DNA of 64,000 nucleotides from Flavobacterium algicola (GTDB lineage Bacteria; Bacteroidota; Bacteroidia; Flavobacteriales; Flavobacteriaceae). Shown piece by piece: positions 1-8,591 of the stretch (its first letter is position 1; every line of letters starts with the position of its first letter). Under the pieces are notes generated by a model. That model was not told the DNA's origin, searched no databases, and saw only the letters and a list, made by a program, of their open reading frames with translations. The translations under genes and the position numbers were made by a program. The stretch covers positions 1,229,336 to 1,293,335 of the forward strand of contig NZ_JAJTUT010000001.1 of the NCBI RefSeq assembly GCF_022399565.1. Reading direction: 5' to 3'.

Positions 1-830
1 TGGGTGTTTTACGCATTTTAGCCTTGTGTTCTTTAATTATAGCTTTGACTCGTCCGAGAACTGTAGATATTAGTAATAAGACTAAGACGACTAAAGGTAT
101 TGACATTGTCATGGCAGTCGATGTTTCGGGGAGTATGCTGGCAAAAGATTTAAAACCCAACCGTATGGAGGGTTTAAAAGTGGTAGCAGCTAACTTTGCC
201 TCAGACAGACCAAATGATCGAATCGGATTGGTCGTGTATGCATCAGAAGCATACACAAAGACGCCAGTAACAAGTGATAAGGCTGTAGTTCTAGAAGCCA
301 TAAAAAGTATCAAATACGATCAAGTTTTACAAGATGGAACTGGAATCGGAATGGGGTTGGCAACAGCCGTAAATCGTTTGAAAGATAGTAAAGCAAAAAG
401 TAAAGTAATCATTCTCTTAACAGATGGTGTAAATAATGCGGGTTTCATAGAACCAGAAACAGCAGCTGATATTGCTAAACAATATGGCATCAAAGTATAT
501 ACCATTGGAATTGGGACAAACGGAATGGCCGAGTTTCCTTATGCGCAAGCTCCAAACGGCGAGATTTTGTTCAAGATGATGAAGGTAGAACTTGATGAAA
601 AACTAATGCAATCTATCGCTAAAAAAACAGATGGTAAATATTTTAGAGCTACCAGCAACAATAAATTAGCAGAAATTTACAGCGAAATCAACAAATTGGA
701 AACTACCGAGATCGAAGAACTCAAATTTTACGATTATGACGAAAAATTTAGAGGTTTTGTCTTATTTGCTGGGTTATTATTATTGATAGAAGTTGGATTA
801 AGAAATACGGTATACAAAAGCTTTATCTAA
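1..830 (+). CDS. batA: BatA, von Willebrand factor A membrane protein (5' end outside window)
   Basis: The reading frame (codons from base 3) is open to the left edge, so the first part of the gene is missing; a TTG at 24 is not the real start. The visible part has the end of a membrane helix, then a VWA domain with the metal-binding motif DVSGS (about base 120) and a C-terminal membrane helix near base 760-800. The family usually has about 330 residues, so roughly 55-60 are missing. Bat proteins are inner-membrane proteins whose VWA domains face the periplasm; they were linked to aerotolerance in Bacteroides and to stress and virulence elsewhere. It is the first visible gene of a batABCDE operon; 90 nt separate it from batB. 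Confidence 0.93.
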   Translation, partial: GVLRILALCSLIIALTRPRTVDISNKTKTTKGIDIVMAVDVSGSMLAKDLKPNRMEGLKVVAANFASDRPNDRIGLVVYASEAYTKTPVTSDKAVVLEAIKSIKYDQVLQDGTGIGMGLATAVNRLKDSKAKSKVIILLTDGVNNAGFIEPETAADIAKQYGIKVYTIGIGTNGMAEFPYAQAPNGEILFKMMKVELDEKLMQSIAKKTDGKYFRATSNNKLAEIYSEINKLETTEIEELKFYDYDEKFRGFVLFAGLLLLIEVGLRNTVYKSFI

Positions 831-920
831 GATCGACTAAATTTTATAGCCTTACGTTTCTATTGAAATATAAAGCGACTGAATATGAAGTACACCTTAG
901 ACTGAAAATTGAAAATTAAA

Positions 921-1955
921 ATGGAATTAGACGAACGCAACTACTTATACTTACTTTTCCTATTACCATTACTGGTAGCAGTTTTCATGTTTAACATGTA
1001 TTGGAAAAGAAAAAAACAAAAAGAATTTGGATCTCTTGATGCAATTAATCAGCTGAGTCCTGAACGTTCGGTTTTTAAACCAGTTTTAAAATTGGTTGTA
1101 ATGGCGTTAGCATTTCTGGGATTAATCTTAGGATTAGCAAACCCAAAGATTGGAACTAAAATGGAAACTGTAAAGCGAGAAGGAATAGATATCGTTTTTG
1201 CTATGGACGTTTCCAAAAGTATGTTGGCCGAAGATATCGCTCCTAGCCGACTAGAAAAGAGCAAACAATTAGTTTCTCAAATAATTAGTCAATTAGGTAA
1301 TGACCGTATCGGAATAGTAGCCTATGCAGGTAGCGCATTTCCTGTTCTTCCAATTACAACAGATTACAGCGTAGCCAAAATGTTCTTGCAAAGTATGAGT
1401 CCTGATATGGTTTCATCAAAAGGAACATCTCTAGACGATGCCATAAAATTATCCGCTACTTACTTTGATGATAAAAGTAAAACTAGCAAATTATTAATTT
1501 TGATATCAGATGGTGAAGATCATTCTGATGGAGCTTTGGCTGCTGCAGAAGAGGCGACGAAGCAAGGGATGCGTATTATTACTGTGGGTGTAGGAACTGA
1601 AAAAGGAGCTACCATACCGCTAAAAAGAAATGGTGTAGTCGAAAGTTATCAGAGAGATAAAAGCGGTGAAGTAGTTGTGACCAAATTAAACAAAGTTAGT
1701 CTTGAAACAATTGCTAAAGCAACAAAAGGTGGTTATGTCAACGGAAACAATACCAAAGAAGTGCTAGAATATATTAAAAATAGTCTAAACAACATCCAGA
1801 AAACCGAATTTGAAGCAACTCAAATGGCAGATTTTCAATCACAATTTCAGTGGTTTTTAGGATTTGCTTTTGTATTGCTTTTTGCAGATTTATTCTTGTT
1901 AGAAAGAAAAACAAGTTGGGTCAAAAAGCTGAATTTATTTAATGAAAAAGAATAA
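921..1955 (+). CDS. batB: BatB, VWA-domain membrane protein
   Basis: This is the second VWA protein of the Bat operon, 344 residues. It has two N-terminal membrane helices (about residues 7-27 and 52-72), a VWA domain with the MIDAS motif DVSKS, and a C-terminal helix near residues 310-330. I chose the ATG at 921 (MELDERN); a TTG four codons upstream at 909 is possible but less likely. It resembles BatA in layout, and the two are expected to form a membrane complex with the TPR proteins BatC and BatE. The biochemical function of the family is still unknown. Confidence 0.95.
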   Translation: MELDERNYLYLLFLLPLLVAVFMFNMYWKRKKQKEFGSLDAINQLSPERSVFKPVLKLVVMALAFLGLILGLANPKIGTKMETVKREGIDIVFAMDVSKSMLAEDIAPSRLEKSKQLVSQIISQLGNDRIGIVAYAGSAFPVLPITTDYSVAKMFLQSMSPDMVSSKGTSLDDAIKLSATYFDDKSKTSKLLILISDGEDHSDGALAAAEEATKQGMRIITVGVGTEKGATIPLKRNGVVESYQRDKSGEVVVTKLNKVSLETIAKATKGGYVNGNNTKEVLEYIKNSLNNIQKTEFEATQMADFQSQFQWFLGFAFVLLFADLFLLERKTSWVKKLNLFNEKE

Positions 1956-1992
1956 TGCAACTCAGAGAGATTGCAAAATGTATCCAAGAAAA

Positions 1993-2751
1993 ATGAAAAC
2001 ACTATATAAAATAAGCTTAGCACTATTCCCTCTTTTGGGCTTAGGAGGTTATGCACAACAAAAAGATGATGCATTACCCAAAGCAAATGAAGAATATACT
2101 GCTAGTAAATTTGTAGATGCCGAAGCAAACTATAGAATTTCAAGTGCTAAATTCAATAACAAAGCAGCTGCAAATTACAATTTAGGGAATGCCATTTACA
2201 AACAAAACCAAGCTTCTGAGGCAAAATATGCTTTTGGGACAGCAATAGAAAAGGCCAAGACAAGAAGTCAAAAACACAAAGCATTTCACAATCTAGGAAA
2301 TGTCTTTATGAAGGAGAAAGATTATACGCAAGCTGTAGAAGCCTATAAAAATGCTTTACGTAATAATCCAACTGATGAGGAAACGAGATACAATTTTGCC
2401 TTGGCAAAAAAAATGCTAAAAGAAAATCCTCCTAAGAACGACAATAAAGATAAAAATAAAGACAAGGATAAAGACAAGGATAAAGATAAGGACAACAAAG
2501 ACAAAGATAAAAAGGACGACAAAGGAGATAAAGATAAGGATAAAAAAGACGGCGATAAAGATAAAAAAGACCCTAACAAAGGTGACAAACCTAAGGATGA
2601 AGGTCAACCCAAACCGAATCCTAGTGGTATATCGAAACAACGTCTAGAAAACATGCTGGATGCTGTTAATAATGAAGAAAAGAAAATTCAAGGTAAAGTA
2701 AATGCAAATAAGGTAAAAGGCAAACCAGTAGATACAGACAAAGACTGGTAA
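1993..2751 (+). CDS. batC: BatC, TPR protein with Lys/Asp-rich tail
   Basis: This is a periplasmic TPR protein of the Bat operon. The ATG at 1993 gives a classic signal peptide ending near GYAQQ. In-frame ATGs at 1942 (14 nt inside batB) and 1978 would add a charged leader; the overlapping start could allow translational coupling, so the start is uncertain. Two or three TPR units span roughly residues 25-130. They are followed by a low-complexity tract of almost only Lys, Asp and Asn (bases about 2440-2600), then a C-terminal segment starting with KQRLENMLDAV that is typical of BatC. TPRs suggest protein binding to BatA/BatB. Confidence 0.9.
   Translation: MKTLYKISLALFPLLGLGGYAQQKDDALPKANEEYTASKFVDAEANYRISSAKFNNKAAANYNLGNAIYKQNQASEAKYAFGTAIEKAKTRSQKHKAFHNLGNVFMKEKDYTQAVEAYKNALRNNPTDEETRYNFALAKKMLKENPPKNDNKDKNKDKDKDKDKDKDNKDKDKKDDKGDKDKDKKDGDKDKKDPNKGDKPKDEGQPKPNPSGISKQRLENMLDAVNNEEKKIQGKVNANKVKGKPVDTDKDW
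2443..2600 (+). repeat. Low-complexity GATAAAGA-type tract inside batC
   Basis: These bases are built from short variations of GAT/GAC and AAA/AAG codons and encode a Lys/Asp tract. The opposite strand is open over the same stretch only because of this composition. Such a tract is prone to length change by slippage in multiples of six bases. Confidence 0.85.
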
Positions 2752-2814
2752 CCTTAACTATATCATTTAGGCCATTGATGCAGATTATTTAAAGCAAAAC
2801 GATTAAATAGAATA

Positions 2815-4581
2815 ATGAAACGAATAGTATTAGTAGTATTTTTAATTTCGCAAGCACTTATAGCGCAAGTACAGTTTGAAGCTAGAGTGAGTAAAAACAC
2901 GCTTGGGTTAAACGAGAGACTGCGTATAGACTTTTATATGAATTTCGATGGAGATAACTTCAACGAACCCACTTTTGATGGCTTTAGAGTTATTGCAGGA
3001 CCTAGTCAACAAGTGAGTCAATCTTGGGTAAACGGAAGAAGTTCATTCGAAAAAATGTATTCTTACTATTTAGTTCCTAATCATAAAGGTAATTTGGTAA
3101 TCAAATCGGCTACGATTGAGTATGAAGGTAAGCAGTATAAAACAGCACCTGTAAAAATCAATGTTACCGATGCCGTTCAGCAGCAGCAACAGCAACAAAG
3201 TGGAGACCCTAATGATCCAGCTATATCTGCAGATAGTAACATTTATTTAGTGGCGGATATTTCGAATAGTAATCCTTACATAAATGAACCTATTACTGTA
3301 GTCTATAAATTGTATTTCAGTTATAACATCGGAATCACCAACTGGAGAGAACTTAATACTCCAAAGTATAACAATTTCTGGAGTCAAAATATTGACATCA
3401 AACAATTAGTTGCAGAAGAAGGTCAATTTAAAGGCGAAAAATACCGCTATGTTGTATTACGTAAAACGGTGCTGTATCCGCAAAAATCGGGAAAATTAGA
3501 CATTGAACCTTTATCACTAGATATTGATGTACAATTGCCATCTAATCGTCGTGATGTGTTTGGCCGTATGCAGATTACAAATGGAAACAAACGAGTATCT
3601 GCAGGAAACAAAACAATCAATGTAAAAGCACTGCCAGAAGCAGGAAAACCAGCTGACTTTACAGGTGCGGTCGGAAAATATGACTTCAAAGTAACCCCAT
3701 CAAAAACAAGTCTAAAAAATGGCGAAAGCTTAGATTTAGTTGTAAGTGTTACTGGTAAAGGAAATATGAAATTGTTTAGTTTACCAAAACCGGTAGTTCC
3801 TAATGCACTCGAGATGTATGATGCGATTCACACAGAGAATGTGAACACGCCCTTATCTGGCATGACAGGATCGATCTCTGACAGTTATACAATTGTTCCT
3901 CAATACAAAGGAAATTATCCGATTAAACCAATCCAATTTAGTTATTTTGACTTGGGAACTAAATCATATAAAACAATTAGTTCTCCAGAGATTATGATTG
4001 ATGTATTAGAAGGACCAACTGATACCCGAAATGCGACTAATGATAGTACTAAACAGAAGGCTGTAGCTCAAGAACAATTCAAATATATTAAAACCAAAAC
4101 AAATTTGGTTTCGATTAAAGAAGACAATTTCTTAGATTCTAATTTATTCTATGGCTTACTATTCCTACCATTCCTCTTAGTACCAATAATCATTTTGGCT
4201 AAAAAGAAAAAAGAAGCAATTGACGGTGATGTATTTGGAAACAGAATTAAAGCAAATAATAAATTGGCAAAAAAATATTTATCAGAAGCCAAAAGACAAT
4301 TAGCAAACAAAGAGTTGTTTTATATTGCTTTGGAAAAAGCCATGCATAATTTCTTGAAAGGAAAATTGCATATCGAAACTTCAGAGATGAGTAAAGAAAA
4401 TATTCAAGAATTGCTATTGATAAAAGGTGCTGAAGTTGAAGTTGTAAATGACTTTATCCATTTGACCGAGAATTGCGAATACGCTCGCTATGCTCCTGCA
4501 TCTAGTGCGAGTATTAAAGAGGACTTTGACAAAGCAGTGATGATTATCTCTATACTAGAAAAACAAATGCTTAAACAATAA
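2815..4581 (+). CDS. batD: BatD, large membrane-anchored Bat protein
   Basis: The protein has 588 residues, a normal BatD length. It starts with a signal peptide (cleavage near LIAQ, residue 18), followed by a long extracytoplasmic region of beta-rich repeats. One membrane helix lies near residues 442-463, followed by a basic stop-transfer KKKK, and the C-terminal part of about 120 residues is predicted cytoplasmic. A run of eight glutamines lies near residue 122, between two of the extracytoplasmic domains. It sits 63 nt after batC and 59 nt before batE, in one apparent operon. The family is called BatD or oxygen tolerance protein; its mechanism is unknown. Confidence 0.94.
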   Translation: MKRIVLVVFLISQALIAQVQFEARVSKNTLGLNERLRIDFYMNFDGDNFNEPTFDGFRVIAGPSQQVSQSWVNGRSSFEKMYSYYLVPNHKGNLVIKSATIEYEGKQYKTAPVKINVTDAVQQQQQQQSGDPNDPAISADSNIYLVADISNSNPYINEPITVVYKLYFSYNIGITNWRELNTPKYNNFWSQNIDIKQLVAEEGQFKGEKYRYVVLRKTVLYPQKSGKLDIEPLSLDIDVQLPSNRRDVFGRMQITNGNKRVSAGNKTINVKALPEAGKPADFTGAVGKYDFKVTPSKTSLKNGESLDLVVSVTGKGNMKLFSLPKPVVPNALEMYDAIHTENVNTPLSGMTGSISDSYTIVPQYKGNYPIKPIQFSYFDLGTKSYKTISSPEIMIDVLEGPTDTRNATNDSTKQKAVAQEQFKYIKTKTNLVSIKEDNFLDSNLFYGLLFLPFLLVPIIILAKKKKEAIDGDVFGNRIKANNKLAKKYLSEAKRQLANKELFYIALEKAMHNFLKGKLHIETSEMSKENIQELLLIKGAEVEVVNDFIHLTENCEYARYAPASSASIKEDFDKAVMIISILEKQMLKQ

Positions 4582-4640
4582 CAATTCTAAACCTACTAGA
4601 ACATCCTTTATTAGTGTCTTTTGTTTTGAAATTATAACCT

Positions 4641-5387
4641 ATGAAAAATTATTTATACCTACTTCTATTCTTCGTTTCTCAAAGTTTCTTTGGGCAAGCA
4701 AACTTTGACAAAGGGAATGATTTGTATCAAAAAGGACAGTACAAAGAGGCTGCTGTTGCTTATGAGAATATCTTAAAATCTGGTAAACAATCTGCAGACC
4801 TTTATTATAACTTGGCAAACTCTTATTATAAATTGAACCAAGTAGCACCTGCTATTTATAATTATGAAAAAGCATTGATTCTAAATCCTGACGATATAGA
4901 TATTGCAAACAACTTGAAATTTGCACAGAAGAGAACGGTAGACGAAATAAAAGTGGTATCTAAAGTTGGCTTTGCAAAGCTATTACGTGACTTTACCGGA
5001 ATATATCACTTCAACACTTGGGGATGGATAGCAATAGGCTTTGCTTTTGCATTTTTGATTTGTTTTTTAGGCTATTATTTCTCGAATTTAACGCTTGTTA
5101 AAAGAGCCTTTTTCTTTGGAATGTTTATTTTTCTAGTGTTTGTATTTGCAAGTGTAGCTTCGGCAATGTTCGAAAAAAGTTATTATGAAAATGAGAAACC
5201 GGCCATTGTTTTTGCCGAAATCGCAGCTGTTTATGGTGAGCCAAAAGTGTCAAGCACAACTATACTTGATCTTCATGAAGGTACCAAAGTATATGTGCTA
5301 GAAAGCGTATCGCATTGGAAAAAGATTCAGCTTACTGATGGATCAGAAGGTTGGATTGATAGCAAAATGATTAAAGAAGTGAAATAA
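4641..5387 (+). CDS. batE: BatE, TPR and SH3-domain membrane protein
   Basis: The 248-residue protein has a signal peptide (MKNYLYLLLFFVSQSFFGQ), two or three TPR units (about residues 20-95), two membrane helices (about 128-150 and 158-180) and a C-terminal bacterial SH3 domain (about 188-248, ending in EGWIDSKMIKEVK). TPR plus SH3 at the end of a Bat operon is the usual BatE layout. SH3b domains often bind peptidoglycan or proteins, so a periplasmic scaffold role is inferred. The gene ends 6 nt from the convergent CvpA-family gene, and I see no clear terminator between them. Confidence 0.92.
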   Translation: MKNYLYLLLFFVSQSFFGQANFDKGNDLYQKGQYKEAAVAYENILKSGKQSADLYYNLANSYYKLNQVAPAIYNYEKALILNPDDIDIANNLKFAQKRTVDEIKVVSKVGFAKLLRDFTGIYHFNTWGWIAIGFAFAFLICFLGYYFSNLTLVKRAFFFGMFIFLVFVFASVASAMFEKSYYENEKPAIVFAEIAAVYGEPKVSSTTILDLHEGTKVYVLESVSHWKKIQLTDGSEGWIDSKMIKEVK

Positions 5388-5393
5388 TTGAAA

Positions 5394-5939
5394 CTATCGT
5401 TTTTTGTTTTCAAGTCGCTCTTCGCGATGTTTAATGGTTTTTACTTTAAAATCATCATACCATTCCTCTAATTTTGGGAATACAACTTGTGCCACTTTTT
5501 GAACAGGATTGTAAAATATTGAGTTATCAAAAGTTTCTTCTTTTACCAACCAGTTATTGACATTTACTTTTTGAAAGAGATTGAAAAGAACACTCAAAAT
5601 TAGGATCATTTTTATAACGCTAAATATCCCTCCCGCCAGTCGGTTTACCCAACCAAGATAAGCAAAACTCATCATCCCAGTAAATACTTTGGCCAAGAGT
5701 GTTATAGTCAAAACCACTGCGATAAAAGTCAACGCAAACGCTGTCATAGTAACAGTGCGCGGTGACCATGAAACCATTTTGCCAACTACATCGCTAACTG
5801 CAGATGAAAATGTAATTGCCAGGTAGATACCCAAAATTAACGACAATAGAGATGCCAATTCGCTGAACAGTCCGTTCTTAATTCCTACGATTAAACTATA
5901 CAATAGCGATCCCGCCACAAAAAAATCTAAGACACTCAT
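5394..5939 (-). CDS. CvpA family membrane protein
   Basis: This 181-residue protein (from MSVLDFF) has four hydrophobic helices and the glycine-rich N-terminal pattern GIKNGLF-x-E of the CvpA/colicin V production family, followed by a basic cytoplasmic tail rich in Lys, Arg and Glu. I chose the start at 5939 rather than an upstream ATG at 5981 because a good promoter (-7 element at 5958-5965) lies inside the longer frame. CvpA proteins are inner-membrane proteins needed for envelope stress tolerance in several bacteria; the exact activity is not known. Confidence 0.85.
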   Translation of the reverse strand: MSVLDFFVAGSLLYSLIVGIKNGLFSELASLLSLILGIYLAITFSSAVSDVVGKMVSWSPRTVTMTAFALTFIAVVLTITLLAKVFTGMMSFAYLGWVNRLAGGIFSVIKMILILSVLFNLFQKVNVNNWLVKEETFDNSIFYNPVQKVAQVVFPKLEEWYDDFKVKTIKHREERLENKKR

Positions 5940-5957
5940 ATCATTAAAAATAAGGTG

Positions 5958-5990
5958 CAAAGATAATTCAACAAAATACAATGACTACAA
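5958..5990 (-). promoter_or_regulatory. Bacteroidota sigma-70 promoter for the CvpA-family gene
   Basis: On the - strand there is TTG (5990-5988), a 22-nt spacer, and TATCTTTG (5965-5958), matching the Bacteroidota consensus TTG / TAnnTTTG. The gene start is 19 nt downstream of the -7 element. Confidence 0.65.
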
Positions 5991-6172
5991 ATAGTTTGCA
6001 AAATTTGATCACAATAATATTGTTTTTGTGAGATAGTAATTTAAGCCACTACGTCTTAATTTTTGTTGACGTACTTAATTGTCAGAATACATCAAATGTC
6101 CTTTAAACGAATTATAAAGACTACGGTAAAAGCTTTTAAATGCTTCTCCACCTCATCTTATGTATTCAAAAT

Positions 6173-6208
6173 AAAAAAAACCTCAATTTCTCTTAGGATA
6201 AATTGAGG
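6173..6208 (-). terminator. Rho-independent terminator after the DMP19-like gene
   Basis: The 9-bp stem CCTCAATTT / AAATTGAGG (6181-6189 with 6200-6208) has a 10-nt loop and is followed on the - strand by eight T residues (6180-6173). It lies 41 nt after the stop at 6250. Confidence 0.85.
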
Positions 6209-6249
6209 ATATGCATGTTCACAATGTTCGAACTAATAATTCAAAACAG

Positions 6250-6789
6250 TTATTCTCTTTTTATTTCATGACCTACAAATTCTTCCAGAAGTGCAAACAT
6301 GTCATCTACAGACAAAACTTTTGTATCTGGATGGTCTTTTAAAAAACTTGCGTTCAACTCAACAAGATTTTCTTCAATTTCGAAAAAAGTATCATTATTG
6401 ATCAAATCACGAATCGGATTCACACCTTCTAATTTACTTTTAAAAAATTTATCTCTTTTGACGCTACTCATCAAATTTACTTTTTTACATTGTGCCTGAA
6501 ACAATTCCAAATGCTTTTGAGCACCTAGCAATTCCAAGCCTTCGGCAATCAAAGCGTTCAATTCCATATTCCATTTTGAATTGTAGACAAATTGTGCAAA
6601 ATTTCCTTGCGTACATTGGGAAACGTAAAAATCCATGTAGTAGCTCATAATGGCATCTTCATGAATTAAATCATCATCGATTTTTTCTTCACGCATTAGG
6701 TTAATAACAGATATATTTGAATTGATGATGTCTTGTGGATTACCGCTACTAGCAGCTGTTTCTGAAATGATGATACTACCAAATTCCAT
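6250..6789 (-). CDS. DMP19/DUF4375-like protein of unknown function
   Basis: A soluble, mostly helical 179-residue protein without signal or membrane segments. The middle part (about residues 48-100) reads as an alpha-helical motif with MDFYVSQCTQGNFAQFVYNS followed by GLELLGAQKHLELF. This resembles the DMP19-type domain (DUF4375), where an Asn-Gly-Gly-Phe-like segment is followed by a Leu-Gly-Ala helix; here the segment is QGNF. DMP19 proteins are proposed DNA mimics because they are acidic; this one is acidic at both ends. Function not known. It is a monocistronic unit with its own terminator. Confidence 0.65.
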   Translation of the reverse strand: MEFGSIIISETAASSGNPQDIINSNISVINLMREEKIDDDLIHEDAIMSYYMDFYVSQCTQGNFAQFVYNSKWNMELNALIAEGLELLGAQKHLELFQAQCKKVNLMSSVKRDKFFKSKLEGVNPIRDLINNDTFFEIEENLVELNASFLKDHPDTKVLSVDDMFALLEEFVGHEIKRE

Positions 6790-6917
6790 AGAATATTGTT
6801 TTAAAAAGTTGAAGTAACAAATTTCGGGTAAAATAGCGAGGGAAGGTCTATTTTTGAGTGCAGATTTTGACGACTCATGAAATTAATTATAAAATTACAA
6901 GTTGAAAATGAAATTAA

Positions 6918-7310
6918 TCAGACTAAAACCTTCTTGCTTGCACGATATTCTACAAGATAATAAAGGAGACTGCTAGCAAAATACAAACAAACATCAATCC
7001 AATCTGAGGTATATCTTGAATTAACTCGAGGCAGATAATATTCGAAAAAAAAAGAATAATAAGAAGCTAATGATAAAATGAAAACTATAGAGAATTGAAA
7101 TCTATTATCATTTTTAAAATAACGAATGAAGAAGCTTAGCATTCCTAATACTAGCGGAAGACAAAGAAAATCGTTCACATAATTATTGACATGTATATGC
7201 AGCGGCAAATCTAAACGTTGCCGTATGTAAATAAACAGTGCTACGCATAACATAGCGATGTAACCTATTCTTTTCATCATACTACTATTACTAACCTGCT
7301 GCTGCTGCAA
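6918..7310 (-). CDS. Small four-helix membrane protein, unknown function
   Basis: The frame encodes 130 residues with four hydrophobic helices. Conserved-looking polar motifs sit in the loops, for example NNYVNDFLCLP (about 41-51) and RYTSDWIDVCLY. Similar small proteins are widespread in Flavobacteriia and carry no reliable function. If translation starts at 7310 it overlaps the upstream zinc-ribbon gene by 20 nt; the MM start at 7280 leaves a 10-nt gap. Either way the two are probably co-transcribed. Confidence 0.65.
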   Translation of the reverse strand: MQQQQVSNSSMMKRIGYIAMLCVALFIYIRQRLDLPLHIHVNNYVNDFLCLPLVLGMLSFFIRYFKNDNRFQFSIVFILSLASYYSFFFEYYLPRVNSRYTSDWIDVCLYFASSLLYYLVEYRASKKVLV

Positions 7311-7608
7311 TGATCATCGAAATAAGTCCACCAACGGCAAAGGCAAGAAACATCCAGACATAATAACTTGCTTGAAAGAATGTTCGAATAATTACATTTC
7401 TGTGTTCAGAACCCTTTTTAAGAAAAATTTCGATTTTACTAGGGTCTTTAGCAGATGCTTCTTCCAGTTTTATTTTTTCCTGATTTTTTTTTTCCCGCTC
7501 CAAATTCCGCTTCATTACCACATCTAATAAAGCGTTACAATTGCTGCAATATGTATTATTCAAATTGACTGTACCACACTCTGGACAGGTTATATAGGAA
7601 TCATTCAT
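7291..7608 (-). CDS. Zinc-ribbon protein with C-terminal membrane anchor
   Basis: From MNDSYITCPEC the protein has 105 residues; an ATG 42 nt upstream (7650) is also possible. The N-terminus carries CPEC and CSNC, a four-cysteine zinc ribbon (about residues 8-26). A charged helical linker rich in Lys and Glu follows, and then one hydrophobic C-terminal helix ending in AAAAG. This tail-anchored zinc-ribbon layout is seen in many small bacterial membrane proteins of unknown role. It is directly coupled to the four-helix membrane protein downstream. Confidence 0.7.
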   Translation of the reverse strand: MNDSYITCPECGTVNLNNTYCSNCNALLDVVMKRNLEREKKNQEKIKLEEASAKDPSKIEIFLKKGSEHRNVIIRTFFQASYYVWMFLAFAVGGLISMIIAAAAG

Positions 7609-7812
7609 TGAATTTTTTTTACAATTAATTATTCTAACGTTTTTTATCATTAGATATGAGTAACAAATAACATGCAGTCTAATTAATGCTTCAGCAATCT
7701 ACATTGAAACATTTTATTGCTTTTGCAATAAGTATATAGAGTAAATGTGCTTGCTTTACAGAAGATGTAAAATAGATTACCGCAAAATGTATCACAATCG
7801 TATTAATTCTTG

Positions 7813-7980
7813 TTATACTACCGAATCATTATTTTTCTTTTGCTCATTCATCTTCGTCACCAAAGCTTTTAAACGCAAGGCACTTTCTTTTTTTTCTGCC
7901 TGTAGCTTGGCCTTCTTTCGATTTAGAAGTTTTGTATGTAGTGCCTTATTCTTCGTATTTTTTTCGGGTCCTTTTGCCAT
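7813..7980 (-). CDS. Small basic protein, 55 residues, unknown function
   Basis: A short frame from ATG (7980-7978) to TAA (7815-7813). The product begins MAKGPEKNTKNKALHTK, is very rich in Lys and Ala, and has a helical repeat pattern with LLNRKKAKLQAEKK. From memory, close relatives starting MAKGP-x-x-K-NK-A-HTKLL occur as short conserved genes in Flavobacteriia, which supports coding. The charge suggests nucleic-acid or ribosome association, but that is inference. An overlapping + strand frame at 7745-8002 is its shadow. Confidence 0.7.
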   Translation of the reverse strand: MAKGPEKNTKNKALHTKLLNRKKAKLQAEKKESALRLKALVTKMNEQKKNNDSVV

Positions 7981-8445
7981 GGTAATAGTCTTACGATGTT
8001 AGTACCGTAAAGATAAAAAAATACTGAAGTCTAACATTACATAATTTAGTAAAGCTGTTAGATTATTAAACTGAAAAATTTAGCAAATACTAAAATGAAA
8101 TTCAAAAAAAGCACTTTTAAGATATTTCGGAACTATTTCTAGTACTTAAAAAAATATCAAAATGAACACTATGCATAGAATCATTTGTATATACTAAAAA
8201 TTGAAGATAGTAATCCAAAGCAATTTGTAACCAAAATTTTAGTCTGACCTTGTCAAAGACTACGATTAAAATACGTTTCGACAAGCTCAAAGTAAGATAA
8301 GGATAGTACCAATAATAATTTCAACATTAAATCACGTAGGCCTATTAATTGTTAAGAAAAACATTAATTGAAATCAGAAAATATAGAGTCTGACATTCAA
8401 TCGCTTACATAATTATTATAAATTTATTAGCCATACCGGCTGCTG
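7981..8445. other. Gene-free region before tRNA-Trp
   Basis: About 465 bp of AT-rich sequence without a convincing reading frame. Around 8240-8300 it holds two phrases of the type often scattered between Flavobacterium genes: AGTCTGACCTTGTC and TTTCGACAAGCTCAAAG. I see no other structure. Confidence 0.5.
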
Positions 8446-8479
8446 TTGTTAGTTTTTATGCCAAATAAAAGTATATTTG
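8446..8479 (+). promoter_or_regulatory. Promoter of tRNA-Trp
   Basis: TTG (8446-8448), 23-nt spacer, TATATTTG (8472-8479), fitting the Bacteroidota sigma-70 consensus. The tRNA begins 33 nt downstream, leaving a short 5' leader. Confidence 0.65.
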
Positions 8480-8511
8480 TGATTCGAGAGCAGATCAATT
8501 CTGCTTATTCT

Positions 8512-8582
8512 ACGGGCGTAGTTCAAGGGTAGAATAGCGGTCTCCAAAACCGTTGATGGGGGTTCGAATCCCTCCGCCCGTG
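8512..8582 (+). tRNA. tRNA-Trp (CCA anticodon)
   Basis: A complete cloverleaf: acceptor stem ACGGGCG / CGCCCGT with discriminator G, D-arm GTTCAAGGGTAGAAT, anticodon loop CTCCAAA (anticodon CCA), and T-arm GGGGGTTCGAATCCCTC. The 3' CCA is not encoded. It stands alone; the secE/nusG/ribosomal-protein genes that often follow tRNA-Trp in bacteria are not here. Confidence 0.97.
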
Positions 8583-8591
8583 CAAGTCAAT

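Noticed and set aside
2343..2640. Two long - strand frames opposite batC
   Set aside because: They exist only because the Lys/Asp codon repeats read as Leu/Ser- or Val/Phe-rich on the other strand; batC has a signal peptide and TPRs.
5940..5981. Upstream start of the CvpA-family gene (14 extra residues)
   Set aside because: It would place the -7 promoter element inside the coding region, and the family begins at MSVLDFF.
7745..8002. + strand frame of 85 codons
   Set aside because: Shadow of the small basic - strand gene; Phe/Cys-rich and without family features.
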